Assembly: GCF_022538115.1 (NCBI RefSeq)
Contig: NZ_JAKZAL010000006.1
Span: 62,001-126,000 of the forward strand
Length of the DNA stretch: 64,000 nt
DNA from: Cognataquiflexum rubidum
Lineage (GTDB): Bacteria; Bacteroidota; Bacteroidia; Cytophagales; Cyclobacteriaceae
Direction: 5' to 3'
The notes below the pieces were generated by a model. That model saw only the letters and a list, made by a program, of their open reading frames with translations, had not been told where the DNA came from and searched no databases. Below, in pieces: positions 17,717 to 25,787 of the stretch. The stretch's first letter is position 1, and each line of letters starts with the position of its first letter. The translations under genes and the position numbers were made by a program.

Positions 17717-18223
17717 ATGGAAATACAGGTAGGGATTATTATGGGAAGCAAGTCTGATTTGCCCATCATGTCGGAGGCAGCATTGGTATTGGAAGAACTT
17801 GGGGTAGGTTATGAACTGACCGTAGTGTCGGCCCACCGCACACCCGACAGGATGATGGATTACGCAAAGAGTGCAAAAGAAAGAGGTCTCAAAGTCATCA
17901 TCGCGGGAGCGGGTGGCGCAGCACATCTGCCCGGAATGGTCGCCTCACTGACTACCCTGCCTGTGATCGGAGTTCCGGTGAAGTCCTCCAATTCCATTGA
18001 TGGATGGGACAGCATCCTTTCCATCCTGCAGATGCCTTCGGGGATTCCCGTGGCCACTGTCGCATTGAACGGTGGTAGGAATGCAGGGATTTTGGCTGCT
18101 TCCATGATTGGGGCGTTTTCTGAAGAAATATCCAAGAACTTACTGGCTTTTAAGGAATCACTAAAAGAAAAAGTAGAAAAGTCTGCCGAAGAAATTGAAA
18201 CCAAAGGCTGGAAACATGCGTAA
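17717..18223 (+). CDS. purE: N5-CAIR mutase PurE (class I)
   Basis: 168 residues, the size of class I PurE. Visible motifs are GIIMGSKSDLP at about 6-16, SAHRTPDRM near 36-44, AGAGGAAHLPGM near 65-76 and the active-site loop SILQMPSGIPVATVALN. It converts N5-CAIR to CAIR, the step after PurK (established). The C-terminus is extended by a charged helix (LKEKVEKSAEEIETKGWKHA). An intrinsic terminator follows 45 bp downstream, closing a two-gene purK-purE operon. Confidence 0.97.
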   Translation: MEIQVGIIMGSKSDLPIMSEAALVLEELGVGYELTVVSAHRTPDRMMDYAKSAKERGLKVIIAGAGGAAHLPGMVASLTTLPVIGVPVKSSNSIDGWDSILSILQMPSGIPVATVALNGGRNAGILAASMIGAFSEEISKNLLAFKESLKEKVEKSAEEIETKGWKHA

Positions 18224-18267
18224 AAACTAATGGCTTATAAATTAAAGTTTACTAGTTTGATTGAAAG

Positions 18268-18297
18268 AGCGGGTTTATGTAAACCCGCTTTTTTATT
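18268..18297 (+). terminator. Intrinsic terminator of purK-purE operon
   Basis: Perfect 9-bp stem AGCGGGTTT / AAACCCGCT, 4-base loop, then TTTTTTATTTT. Confidence 0.9.
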
Positions 18298-18342
18298 TTC
18301 TTGGTTATTGAATTAGGATAATTTTTACATTTTCTTTGAATC

Positions 18343-18492
18343 ATGAATCTCCAAAAAATCATCCGCTTCAAAATCGGCTCCGAACAATGGGAAATGCCAA
18401 TAGGCGTGGTGTTGTTGGTCAGCGCAATCACCTTGGTGCTGATGATTGGCGGGGCATACCTTGGATTCAGATTTGGTCAAAGTCTACACTAA
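18343..18492 (+). CDS. Small single-pass membrane protein (49 residues)
   Basis: A 49-residue reading (MNLQKIIRFKIGSEQWEMPI...) with one strong membrane helix (VVLLVSAITLVLMIGGAYLG, about 22-41) after a basic, amphipathic head. A longer out-of-frame reading over the same bases has no such structure. It sits after the purE terminator and overlaps the 3' end of the opposite-strand gene by four bases, as is common for convergent real genes. Function unknown. Confidence 0.6.
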   Translation: MNLQKIIRFKIGSEQWEMPIGVVLLVSAITLVLMIGGAYLGFRFGQSLH

Positions 18493-18947
18493 TCAACAAA
18501 AAGTCCCCATCCATCATCGTATTTTTCTGCGGACGCAAATCCCTTCACCCATACGACAAACATTTCCTTGTACTCTTGTATCGCATCCCGCAAAAGTTGT
18601 AGGTGCTCCTCAGCATGAGTTCCTTCCAATGCCAATTGATAGGTCATGGAATTGAGACTCCTTGCATGAATTTTCATGATAGTGGCATTTTCCATTTTGA
18701 GGATATAATCATTGACACCTTCGGCACCGGAAAATTTGGCCGGAATAATCATGGCACTTTCCATCATAAGACTTCCATACAGTTCAGCTCTTGCTTCGTC
18801 AAGTGAGCCTACCAAGGCATTTGTCAGCTTGTAAATCTCCATCCCTTTGATTTTGAGGGGATGGTTGTTGATTCTGTCCTTTTCTTTCTGGAACTCTTCC
18901 TCATCACTTCCATCCCAGGAATCATTTTCGTCATCGTCTTCCCACAT
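18489..18947 (-). CDS. Conserved hypothetical cytosolic protein
   Basis: 152 residues from the internal ATG chosen (MWEDDDENDSWDG); the frame extends upstream by 26 codons of poor quality. A very acidic head of about 25 residues precedes an alpha-helical domain (MEIYKLTNALVGSLDEA, ESAMIIPAKFSGAEGVNDYILKMENATIMK, THAEEHLQLLRDAIQEYKEMFVVWVK). No membrane segment or known catalytic motif. It sits directly downstream of the DUF3127 gene on the same strand (about 100 bp apart), so they may be co-transcribed. I do not recognise the family. Confidence 0.75.
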   Translation of the reverse strand: MWEDDDENDSWDGSDEEEFQKEKDRINNHPLKIKGMEIYKLTNALVGSLDEARAELYGSLMMESAMIIPAKFSGAEGVNDYILKMENATIMKIHARSLNSMTYQLALEGTHAEEHLQLLRDAIQEYKEMFVVWVKGFASAEKYDDGWGLFVD

Positions 18948-19045
18948 GGCATTTTTGTTATTGTTAACAATTTTAGATAAAAAAAATTTGTCCCAAAATG
19001 CTGCTTTGAGACAAATTATATGCAATCCAAGTAAGTAAAATACCT

Positions 19046-19402
19046 TTAAAAAGGCAATACGTCATCCCCGCTTTCGTCAGAAAAAGTAGTGACGTCAGGA
19101 ATGGATTTGGCTGTGGCTGCTTCCTTTGGTTTTTGGGCACCGCCTTTTTCTACCTTCCATGCTTTGACATCGGTGTACCATCTGCCGTTATATTCTCTGC
19201 TTTCCAAGTCAACGGAAGCGGTGACCTCGTCACCCACTTTGAGGGCAAACTGATCAATGCTGTCACCCCAGATGACCACACACACTTTCTTTGGGTATTG
19301 TCCCGGTTGTTCTACGATATATTCTCTTTTTCTCCAAGTTCCTTTGGTGGAGGACCCGCTTGCCTCGGGCATGATTTGAACTACTTTTCCGATAATTTCC
19401 AT
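19046..19402 (-). CDS. DUF3127 protein with SSB-like acidic tail
   Basis: 118 residues: MEIIGKVVQIMPEASG..., KREYIVEQPGQYPKKVCVVIWGDSID, GDEVTASVDLESREYNGRWYTDVKAWKVE, a single OB-fold-like domain of the DUF3127 family that is widespread in Bacteroidota. The last residues, SGDDVLPF, closely resemble the conserved acidic tip of single-stranded DNA-binding protein (DDxxPF), which recruits repair and replication partners (established for SSB). Together these suggest a small nucleic-acid-binding protein (inference). Mid-length linker is K/A rich. Probably in one transcript with the following acidic protein gene. Confidence 0.88.
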   Translation of the reverse strand: MEIIGKVVQIMPEASGSSTKGTWRKREYIVEQPGQYPKKVCVVIWGDSIDQFALKVGDEVTASVDLESREYNGRWYTDVKAWKVEKGGAQKPKEAATAKSIPDVTTFSDESGDDVLPF

Positions 19403-19811
19403 AATTTTTTGTTAGTATTGAAAAACCGAAGTTAATAAATTTCAATAGGTAAATACAGCTTTCACCCGACCTGACGCCTTAATTACTTCTTTTTTATAAT
19501 TCTCTGCAAAATCAGGCCCGAGATTTGCAACATTATACTAAACCCAAGAGTATATGCGTTTAAGAATTAACCAAGCAAGAGAATTTTTTAGGGGTCACCA
19601 GCTCTATTTCCAAATTAAATTTCAGTTTTATGGCAGTAAAGTACAAATTATTTCATATTGACTGATTTTTATGAAATTTTTAAATAAAAAAATCCTGTAA
19701 CTGTTGCATCGAACAAAGTGATTCTTTACATTTGGTTACAATAGTTTAATTGTTTCACCCTCTAATATATACTATGGCATAAACCTCTACGTTATTTTAA
19801 AGTCAATTTGT
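19403..19811. other. Intergenic region upstream of sigma factor gene
   Basis: About 400 bp of AT-rich sequence between divergent genes. It holds a good promoter candidate for the sigma gene (listed separately). No other gene or repeat seen. Confidence 0.5.
19704..19734 (+). promoter_or_regulatory. Putative promoter of ECF sigma gene
   Basis: TTG followed after 20 bp by TACATTTG, a full match to the Bacteroidota -33 / -7 pattern TTG...TAnnTTTG. It lies 78 bp upstream of the start codon, leaving a 5' leader of about 70 bases. Confidence 0.55.
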
Positions 19812-20414
19812 ATGAATGAAAGGACAAGTCCTAAAGATGCCGAGTTGATCGCGCAGTACAGAAGTGGAAGCGAGGCAGCATTTGAAAAGTTAGTAAATAA
19901 ATACAAATCTAGGGTTTACACCACCATTTACCTGATAGTCAAAGACCAAGGCGTTGCCGAGGATTTACTTCAGGACGTATTTGTAAAGGTGATTCACACC
20001 CTGAGTGCTGACGGTTATAACGAAGAGGGAAAATTTCAGCCATGGTTGATGCGCATCGCGCATAATTTAGCCATTGATTTCTTCAGAAAACGGAAGCGTT
20101 ATCCCACCATCGTGATGGAAGATGGGATGGATGTCTTCAATACGCTGAGATTTGCTGAGGAAACCATCGAAGATATCAAAGTCAAAGAAGATACTGTGGA
20201 GTTGGTACGGAGACTGATCGATGAGCTTCCCGAATCCCAAAAACAAGTGCTGATTATGCGGCACTATATGGATTTGAGTTTTCAGGAAATCGCAGAACAA
20301 ACAGGTGTCAGTATCAATACGGCACTTGGAAGGATGCGATATGCATTGATAAACATGAGGAAAAAACTAAAACAATTAAATGTTGCCTATGACAAAATCT
20401 TTTACCCCAAATGA
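19812..20414 (+). CDS. ECF-type RNA polymerase sigma factor
   Basis: 200 residues with the two sigma domains of the ECF group. Region 2 at about 10-90 includes GVAEDLLQDVFVKVI and the RIAHNLAIDFFRKRKR promoter-melting block; region 4 at about 130-185 has PESQKQVLIMRHYMDLSFQEIAEQTGVSINT, the -35-recognition helix-turn-helix. It would direct RNA polymerase to a specific regulon (established). A small gene overlaps its 3' end, in the position usually taken by an anti-sigma factor, though that product has no membrane helix or obvious zinc site. Signal and regulon are unknown. Confidence 0.94.
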   Translation: MNERTSPKDAELIAQYRSGSEAAFEKLVNKYKSRVYTTIYLIVKDQGVAEDLLQDVFVKVIHTLSADGYNEEGKFQPWLMRIAHNLAIDFFRKRKRYPTIVMEDGMDVFNTLRFAEETIEDIKVKEDTVELVRRLIDELPESQKQVLIMRHYMDLSFQEIAEQTGVSINTALGRMRYALINMRKKLKQLNVAYDKIFYPK

Positions 20415-20622
20415 CCTGTTAAGATATATCTATCAGGAAATGAGTGAGGGTGAAAATGAGTTGGTTGTGCAGGCCCTGCGCAGTGATGATCACTTGATGC
20501 AGGACTATCTAGACATGCTGAGCACGCTTGACCAATTGAATCAACTCATTCTTACACCTTCGGAAAAAGTAGTAAAGAGCATTCTTCGGAAAGCCAATTC
20601 TACCGGTCTCGAAAAAGTTTAA
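20389..20622 (+). CDS. Small partner protein overlapping the sigma gene
   Basis: 77 residues (MTKSFTPNDLLRYIYQEMSEGENELVVQAL...), overlapping the sigma gene by 26 bases in another frame; an ATG nine bases earlier is possible. All-helical and acidic, with no membrane segment. The head (NDLLRYIYQEMSEGENELVV) resembles the short N-terminal anti-sigma-type domain seen after ECF genes in Bacteroidota, suggesting a soluble regulator of the sigma factor (inference). It closes the operon, with an intrinsic terminator 23 bp after its stop. Confidence 0.75.
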   Translation: MTKSFTPNDLLRYIYQEMSEGENELVVQALRSDDHLMQDYLDMLSTLDQLNQLILTPSEKVVKSILRKANSTGLEKV

Positions 20623-20644
20623 ACCTATCGAACAGAAAAAAGGT

Positions 20645-20677
20645 AACCTGAAGGCGAAAAGCTTTCAGGTTTTTTTA
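20645..20677 (+). terminator. Intrinsic terminator of sigma operon
   Basis: An 11-bp stem (AACCTGAAGGC / GCTTTCAGGTT, one G-T pair), GAAAA loop and an eight-T run. The convergent CNNM gene stops 10 bp beyond it. Confidence 0.9.
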
Positions 20678-20686
20678 TTTAAAATT

Positions 20687-21754
20687 TTATGGTTTACCTA
20701 CCTGAATTTTGTTTTTAAGAAGTTCATACTTCTTTTGCTTTTCCTGCCACCTTTTGGCGGCATATTGTTGCATATCCTCCACTGTGTCTTTTTCATCCAC
20801 TATTTCAAAACCGAGCAAAGTTTCTATTATATCTTCAAGGGTGATAATGCCATCCATCCCACCATATTTTCCCAATACCAAAGCAATATGTTCTCTACTT
20901 TGGATCATTTCCTCCCAAGCGTCAAATAAAGTTATGGGCTGAGGAAAAGTAATTATCGGACGTTTTATGTCTTTCAGTTTCAGGTCAAATTGGTCCTCGG
21001 CTAGCTTTTCGAAGACCTGTTGTCTAAAAACATATCCAGTGATCGAATCCTTGTTTTCTTGGAATATAGGGATTCGGGAAAAGTGCAAAAACTCTTTATT
21101 TTTTAAAAATTCCTGTAATGTCATTCCTTCATTGGCGGTGACCACCACCACCCTAGGAGTCATCACCTCACTGATTTTAATAGTTTTTAGCTTGATCAGG
21201 TTTTGGATAATTTTATTTTCTTTGTCTACAAATATCCCCTCTAGCGTTCCAATACTAGCCAATGCCGAGATTTCTTCTCTGCTTGTGGTAAGCTCTGATT
21301 TTTCTCTTGAAAGCATTTTGGTCAAGATTGAAGAGATATAAACCAGGGGATATGCAATGAAAATTGTTCCTTTGATGAATTTTGACGCAATCCCAACCAG
21401 TTCCTTGGTATAATTCGCTCCTACCGTTTTTGGAATTATTTCTGTCAAAATTAAAATCAATATGGTTAAGACCGCCGAAACTACCCCAAAATATGCCTCC
21501 CCAAATACCACAGTGGCTTGCGCGCCAACCCCGGCAGCGCCTACGGTATGGGCTACCGTGTTTAAAGATAAGATTGCCGACAAAGGCTTATCAATATCTT
21601 CTTTGAGTCCTATCATCGTATCAACACTTTTGTCGCCATTTGCGGACCTTGATTTTAAATAGGAGATTGGAACAGATAGCAAAACAGCCTCCATGATAGA
21701 ACACAGGAATGATATAATGAGGGCAAGAAAAAGGTATGTTAAGAGTAAAGTCAT
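20687..21754 (-). CDS. CNNM/DUF21 and CBS-domain membrane protein
   Basis: 355 residues. The N-terminal 170 form the CNNM (DUF21) transmembrane domain, with helices near 3-25, 60-80, 88-108 and 125-148 and the conserved LSLNTVAHTVGAAGVGAQA and EIIPKTVGA blocks. A CBS pair follows (VMTPRVVVVTANEGM..., FSRIPIFQENKDSITGYVFRQQVF, LVLGKYGGMDGIITLEDIIETLLG). The CorC/HlyC C-terminal domain of longer relatives is absent; the protein ends in a charged tail. Related proteins take part in Mg or Co efflux (established for some CNNM members); the ion is undetermined here. Confidence 0.92.
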   Translation of the reverse strand: MTLLLTYLFLALIISFLCSIMEAVLLSVPISYLKSRSANGDKSVDTMIGLKEDIDKPLSAILSLNTVAHTVGAAGVGAQATVVFGEAYFGVVSAVLTILILILTEIIPKTVGANYTKELVGIASKFIKGTIFIAYPLVYISSILTKMLSREKSELTTSREEISALASIGTLEGIFVDKENKIIQNLIKLKTIKISEVMTPRVVVVTANEGMTLQEFLKNKEFLHFSRIPIFQENKDSITGYVFRQQVFEKLAEDQFDLKLKDIKRPIITFPQPITLFDAWEEMIQSREHIALVLGKYGGMDGIITLEDIIETLLGFEIVDEKDTVEDMQQYAAKRWQEKQKKYELLKNKIQVGKP

Positions 21755-21949
21755 GGCTTTTTAAAATTTTAGAAATGTGTTTATTGGGAGGAATTCTGAC
21801 TAGTTACCCCTACATCAATTCAGTCTAAATGGAAAAGTAGTCCCAATAGTTGGCGGCTTTGATAGAATTCAGAGCAAAAAGTCATCCAACATTCTAATAT
21901 TGATATCATAAAATAATACTTGTGCTTGTCAATGAGCATTATAATAAAT

Positions 21950-22177
21950 ATGTATATCGGCCTTCTTACCAGTATAGGATTACTTACAGAATGGTCTCGT
22001 CCACGATAATTATCGGGATCGACCACCGGAATTTATTGATATTGAATGGGGGGTGGTAGAAATGCGGCGAAGCCGCATTTCTACCACCCCCCTCTGACCT
22101 CACGATATCCGTTCACCGAGTTTGCCGAGGTGGAGAAAAATGATATTTGGCTACTGGTATAAAAGCGGATAATCATA
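21950..22177 (+). mobile_element. MITE-like non-autonomous transposon, copy 1
   Basis: A 228-bp element, about 96% identical to the inverted copy at 49984-50209 (about seven substitutions and two single-base indels). It starts ATGTATATC and ends GATAATCATA; the ends form imperfect terminal inverted repeats of about 26 bp, both reaching ACCAGTA. It is bounded by the 9-bp direct repeat ATAATAAAT (21941-21949 and 22178-22186), the expected target-site duplication. The centre (22048-22092) is a perfect 21-bp hairpin with a GAA loop. It encodes no protein. It fills most of the 465-bp gap between the esterase 3' end and the CNNM start; the flanks hold nothing else recognisable. Confidence 0.8.
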
Positions 22178-22219
22178 ATAATAAATTAGGCCAGACGCAG
22201 CTCAGCTAATTAATACCCC

Positions 22220-23095
22220 TCACTCCAAAACCCCATCCAAAAACACCTGTGCTTTCCCAATCAAATCTTGATTGGTAGCCGGGGTGAAGCCGTGTCCCTG
22301 TCCTTGAATATATTCCACCAAGTGTGGGACATTTTTGGCAACAAGAGCGTCCTCCAAGATTTCACTCTGCGAAATGGGGACGACGGTGTCTATATTCCCA
22401 TGAAAAAAGACGGTTGGGACGGAATTGGCCGTGACGAATCCCAAAGGGCTTGAATCGGCATAGATCACCGGTTTGGCAGTAGGATTTCCTCCAAGCAAAT
22501 TGTCAAAGAGCAATTGGGTAAAAAGGCTGAAACCATAGAAACTGACAAGTTCCGTAGGCGGAAAAAAGGCCACAACAGCTTTGACCAGACCATTTTGGTT
22601 GTTTTTGTAGCTGTGCAACAATGCCAAATGTCCTCCGGCACTTCCTCCGGCAAGGATGATTTCATCGCTGACATCCCATGTCGACAATTGGGACTGGATG
22701 TAAGCAATAGCATTTTTGATGTCTTCTTCTTGGGAAGGAAATTTGTTTGCGCCGGTCGATATGTTGAAAAGTCGATAATTGAGCGCAATGTATGCATAGT
22801 CATCCTGCACGGCTTCCAACCATGGTTTAAATTGAACAAACTCGTCTTTTGTCCCATCTACCCATCCGCCACCGTGGATCCACACAAAAACTTTGGTGCT
22901 GCCTGTACTTCTGTTTGCAGGCAAAAAAACATCCATGACCTGTCTAGCATTGGTACCGTATGCGGTGTTCAACAGTTCGGCAGCAACTTCTGGATTTAAG
23001 TCCGGTTGCGGGTCATCCTTTTCGACACAGGAAAAGAGTATAAAAATCCCAAAAAAAAGACTGCCGGCAAATCTCAAAACTGAACTCCTTACCAT
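22220..23095 (-). CDS. Alpha/beta-hydrolase lipoprotein (carboxylesterase-like)
   Basis: 291 residues. A lipoprotein signal (residues 1-23, FSC at 21-23) places it in the envelope. The alpha/beta-hydrolase set is complete: HGGGW at 74-78 (oxyanion hole), Ser152 in GGSAGG, Asp236 in GNIDTVVP and His268 in GQGHGF. The HGGG pattern fits the BD-FAE/carboxylesterase group, which cleaves acyl or acetyl esters (established). The natural substrate is unknown; polysaccharide deacetylation is possible. The gene is single, followed by the MITE copy and divergent from nth. Confidence 0.92.
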   Translation of the reverse strand: MVRSSVLRFAGSLFFGIFILFSCVEKDDPQPDLNPEVAAELLNTAYGTNARQVMDVFLPANRSTGSTKVFVWIHGGGWVDGTKDEFVQFKPWLEAVQDDYAYIALNYRLFNISTGANKFPSQEEDIKNAIAYIQSQLSTWDVSDEIILAGGSAGGHLALLHSYKNNQNGLVKAVVAFFPPTELVSFYGFSLFTQLLFDNLLGGNPTAKPVIYADSSPLGFVTANSVPTVFFHGNIDTVVPISQSEILEDALVAKNVPHLVEYIQGQGHGFTPATNQDLIGKAQVFLDGVLE

Positions 23096-23312
23096 AATTT
23101 TTTATTTATTTGATCTGTGAAACAACGAAAGGATTCAATACTTGTTGTAAATATGGTTATTGGGTTAATGAGTTAGTGGTGGTTTCAGATTTAGAACCCA
23201 GAAATTTCAACCTTAATGTTTTGGCTTCAAAATATCAATAAATATCCAGTATCCATCAATATCAATTTTTTATATCCATGAATATTCAAATTTAGAAAAT
23301 AGTAAATAATCC

Positions 23313-23999
23313 ATGCTTCGAAAAGAAAGATACGCTGCAGTCATAGACCACTTTGCTACGCACATGCCGATCGCGGAGACGGAACTTGTCTTCGAGAATC
23401 CCTATCAACTTTTGGTTTCTGTGGTCCTGAGTGCACAGTGCACCGACAAGCGTGTCAACATGACGACTCCCGCAATATTCAGGGATTTTCCTACTCCGGC
23501 GCATTTGGCAGCCACTGATTTTGATACGCTTTTCCCCTATATCCGTAGCATTTCTTATCCTAACAATAAGACCAAACACCTTATCGGACTTGGGAAAATG
23601 CTCACAGCGGAATTTGGCGGAGAAGTACCTCCTACTGTGGACGAACTCGTCAAGCTTCCCGGTGTAGGCCGAAAAACAGCCAATGTCATCACCTCAGTAG
23701 TCTGGAACCAACCCAATATGGCGGTAGATACGCATGTTTTCAGGGTTTCCAAGCGATTGGGTTTGGTCAATCAAAATGCAAAGACGCCGCTAGAAGTGGA
23801 AAAGCAGTTGATCAAAAATATCCCAAAGAAATACGTCCACATTGCCCATCATTGGTTGATTTTGCATGGCCGGTATGTTTGCCTGGCGAGAAGTCCCAAA
23901 TGTTTGGAGTGCAATATCACCCATCTTTGCAGGTATTTTGAAAAAAATAAAGAGGCAATCCTGAACAAAGACGCTATACCCACCAAAAAGAAAAAATAA
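23313..23999 (+). CDS. nth: Endonuclease III
   Basis: 228 residues. The helix-hairpin-helix LPGVGRKTA (115-123) includes catalytic Lys121; catalytic Asp139 lies in VDTHVFR; the [4Fe-4S] cluster ligands are Cys190, Cys197, Cys200 and Cys206 with the standard Cx6Cx2Cx5C spacing. It removes oxidised pyrimidines and nicks abasic sites in base excision repair (established). A lysine-rich tail (PTKKKK) ends the protein. The asnB start follows the stop codon directly. Confidence 0.97.
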   Translation: MLRKERYAAVIDHFATHMPIAETELVFENPYQLLVSVVLSAQCTDKRVNMTTPAIFRDFPTPAHLAATDFDTLFPYIRSISYPNNKTKHLIGLGKMLTAEFGGEVPPTVDELVKLPGVGRKTANVITSVVWNQPNMAVDTHVFRVSKRLGLVNQNAKTPLEVEKQLIKNIPKKYVHIAHHWLILHGRYVCLARSPKCLECNITHLCRYFEKNKEAILNKDAIPTKKKK

Positions 24000-25787
24000 A
24001 TGTGTGGAATCCATGTACTCATCCAACCTGAATCCGATGGCCTAGCCGCCATCCAAAAGATGATGCATGCGACCGAACACCGTGGACCGGATTTTTCGGG
24101 TTTCTGCAAAGTAGAAGAGGATATATTTTTTGCGGCCAACAGGTTAAAAATCCAGGATCTCAGTGATGCCTCCAACCAACCGCTTTGGTCCGAAGACCGA
24201 TCGAGGGTGTTGGTATGGAATGGCGAACTCTACAACCATCCCGAGTTGAAAGAAATCCTGGTCAATCTGGGATACCATTTGGATACAGGTTCAGATTCTA
24301 TCATCTTGTTACATTGGCTGAAGGCTTTTGGCAAAGAAGGAATCCAAAAACTCAAAGGCATGTTTGCATTTGTCTTCGCCGATCTGAACAAAAAGGAGAT
24401 TTTGGTCAGCCGGGATATTTCGGGAGAGAAACCTCTTTATTTTCACCAACATGGAAATTTCTGGATATTTTCCTCAGAGACCAAAGGGATTTTGGCAGGG
24501 ATGCAACATCCATCCAAAATTGACAAAACCCAATTTATTCCCTATTTCTATTACAGGCATAGCATGCCTGATAGCTCATTTTTTGAAGAGGTGAGGCAGG
24601 TCTTGCCAGGAGAAATTATCATTCTGGATTTCGATGGGCATGTTATCCAAAGAGAGAAAATGGTTTTGGAGCCAAACCAAAAACATGAAACTTCCCAAAA
24701 TAAATTTGACGAAATACTCCAAGAAGCCGTCTCCAAAAGTTTTGCTGCCGAAAGGCCGGTCGGAATGGTGCTCAGCGGAGGTGCAGACAGCAGTCTTCTG
24801 TATGCAGTTGGGTATGAACTCACCGGGCAAAAATTACCAACCTACACAGTGGCTTTGGAAAGTAGGCTACAAGGCAAATACAGTGACCCCCATTTTGTTA
24901 GGATTTTCAACCAACAATATCCTTCCGAAAACAGAGAAATCAGGGTGAATAAAGCAACGGTCATGGAAAATTGGGATGCCTACATCCAATCCATGGACCA
25001 ACCTATTGGAGACAGCGCAGGATTTTTGACCTGGTTGGTAGCCAAGGAGGCCAAAGAAGAAGTCAAAGTCCTGATCTCAGGTGCGGGTGCGGATGAACTT
25101 TTTGCCGGATACAACAGGCATAGGGCGTTTAGACATTACCTGAACCATCCCACATTGTTGAGGCAGATTGCCACCTTTTCAGATTTCCCATTTCCCGGGT
25201 ATCTGAAAAAATTGCTACAAAGTATCTCCAAAAATCCTGATGACACTTTTATCCAAATGGCCGCTGTCGAGAAAATCCCTGAAATATATCTCGACACTTT
25301 CAGACCTTGGTATCCCAAAAGCGAATTTGGTTTCAAGAATGCTTTGGATTGGGACAGGACTTTCTACTTGGTCAATGACATTTTGAAAATCCATGACAAT
25401 GCCTGCATGGCCCATGGCATTGAAGGCCGTGCACCTTATTTATATTCTGAGTTACTGGAATTTGCTCTTTCTCAGAAAGAGGATGAATTATTGAAAAGCA
25501 AAGGAAAAGTCTTTATCAAGGAATCATTGAGGAAACGTGGCCTAGGGCAGATTGCAGACCGGAAGAAACTGGGATTTGGTTTGCCTCTGCAGGAATGGAT
25601 GGAGGAAAATGATTTTAGGGAATGGGTTTTTGGACCCATCCGACAGCTATCAAAAGACTGGGGGGAATGTTTTCCACCCGAAATGCTTAAATTTACAGCA
25701 CAGCCAGAAAAAGTAGAAAAGAGACATTTCCTATTGGTTTGGAACATGTTTATCCTAGCAGGTTGGCTGAGTAAGTTTTCGAAATGA
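24000..25787 (+). CDS. asnB: Glutamine-hydrolysing asparagine synthase (AsnB family)
   Basis: 595 residues. Cys2 right after the initiator Met (MCGIHVLIQ) is the glutaminase nucleophile; the N-terminal domain shows RGPDFSG and WNGELYNHPEL. The synthetase domain begins near 240, with the ATP-pyrophosphatase loop SGGADSS near 258 and SGAGADELFAGY near 360. AsnB enzymes make asparagine from aspartate (established), but relatives in polysaccharide loci amidate sugar acids. This gene abuts nth and overlaps a glycosyltransferase gene by four bases, so a glycan-amidating role is possible (inference). Confidence 0.9.
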   Translation: MCGIHVLIQPESDGLAAIQKMMHATEHRGPDFSGFCKVEEDIFFAANRLKIQDLSDASNQPLWSEDRSRVLVWNGELYNHPELKEILVNLGYHLDTGSDSIILLHWLKAFGKEGIQKLKGMFAFVFADLNKKEILVSRDISGEKPLYFHQHGNFWIFSSETKGILAGMQHPSKIDKTQFIPYFYYRHSMPDSSFFEEVRQVLPGEIIILDFDGHVIQREKMVLEPNQKHETSQNKFDEILQEAVSKSFAAERPVGMVLSGGADSSLLYAVGYELTGQKLPTYTVALESRLQGKYSDPHFVRIFNQQYPSENREIRVNKATVMENWDAYIQSMDQPIGDSAGFLTWLVAKEAKEEVKVLISGAGADELFAGYNRHRAFRHYLNHPTLLRQIATFSDFPFPGYLKKLLQSISKNPDDTFIQMAAVEKIPEIYLDTFRPWYPKSEFGFKNALDWDRTFYLVNDILKIHDNACMAHGIEGRAPYLYSELLEFALSQKEDELLKSKGKVFIKESLRKRGLGQIADRKKLGFGLPLQEWMEENDFREWVFGPIRQLSKDWGECFPPEMLKFTAQPEKVEKRHFLLVWNMFILAGWLSKFSK

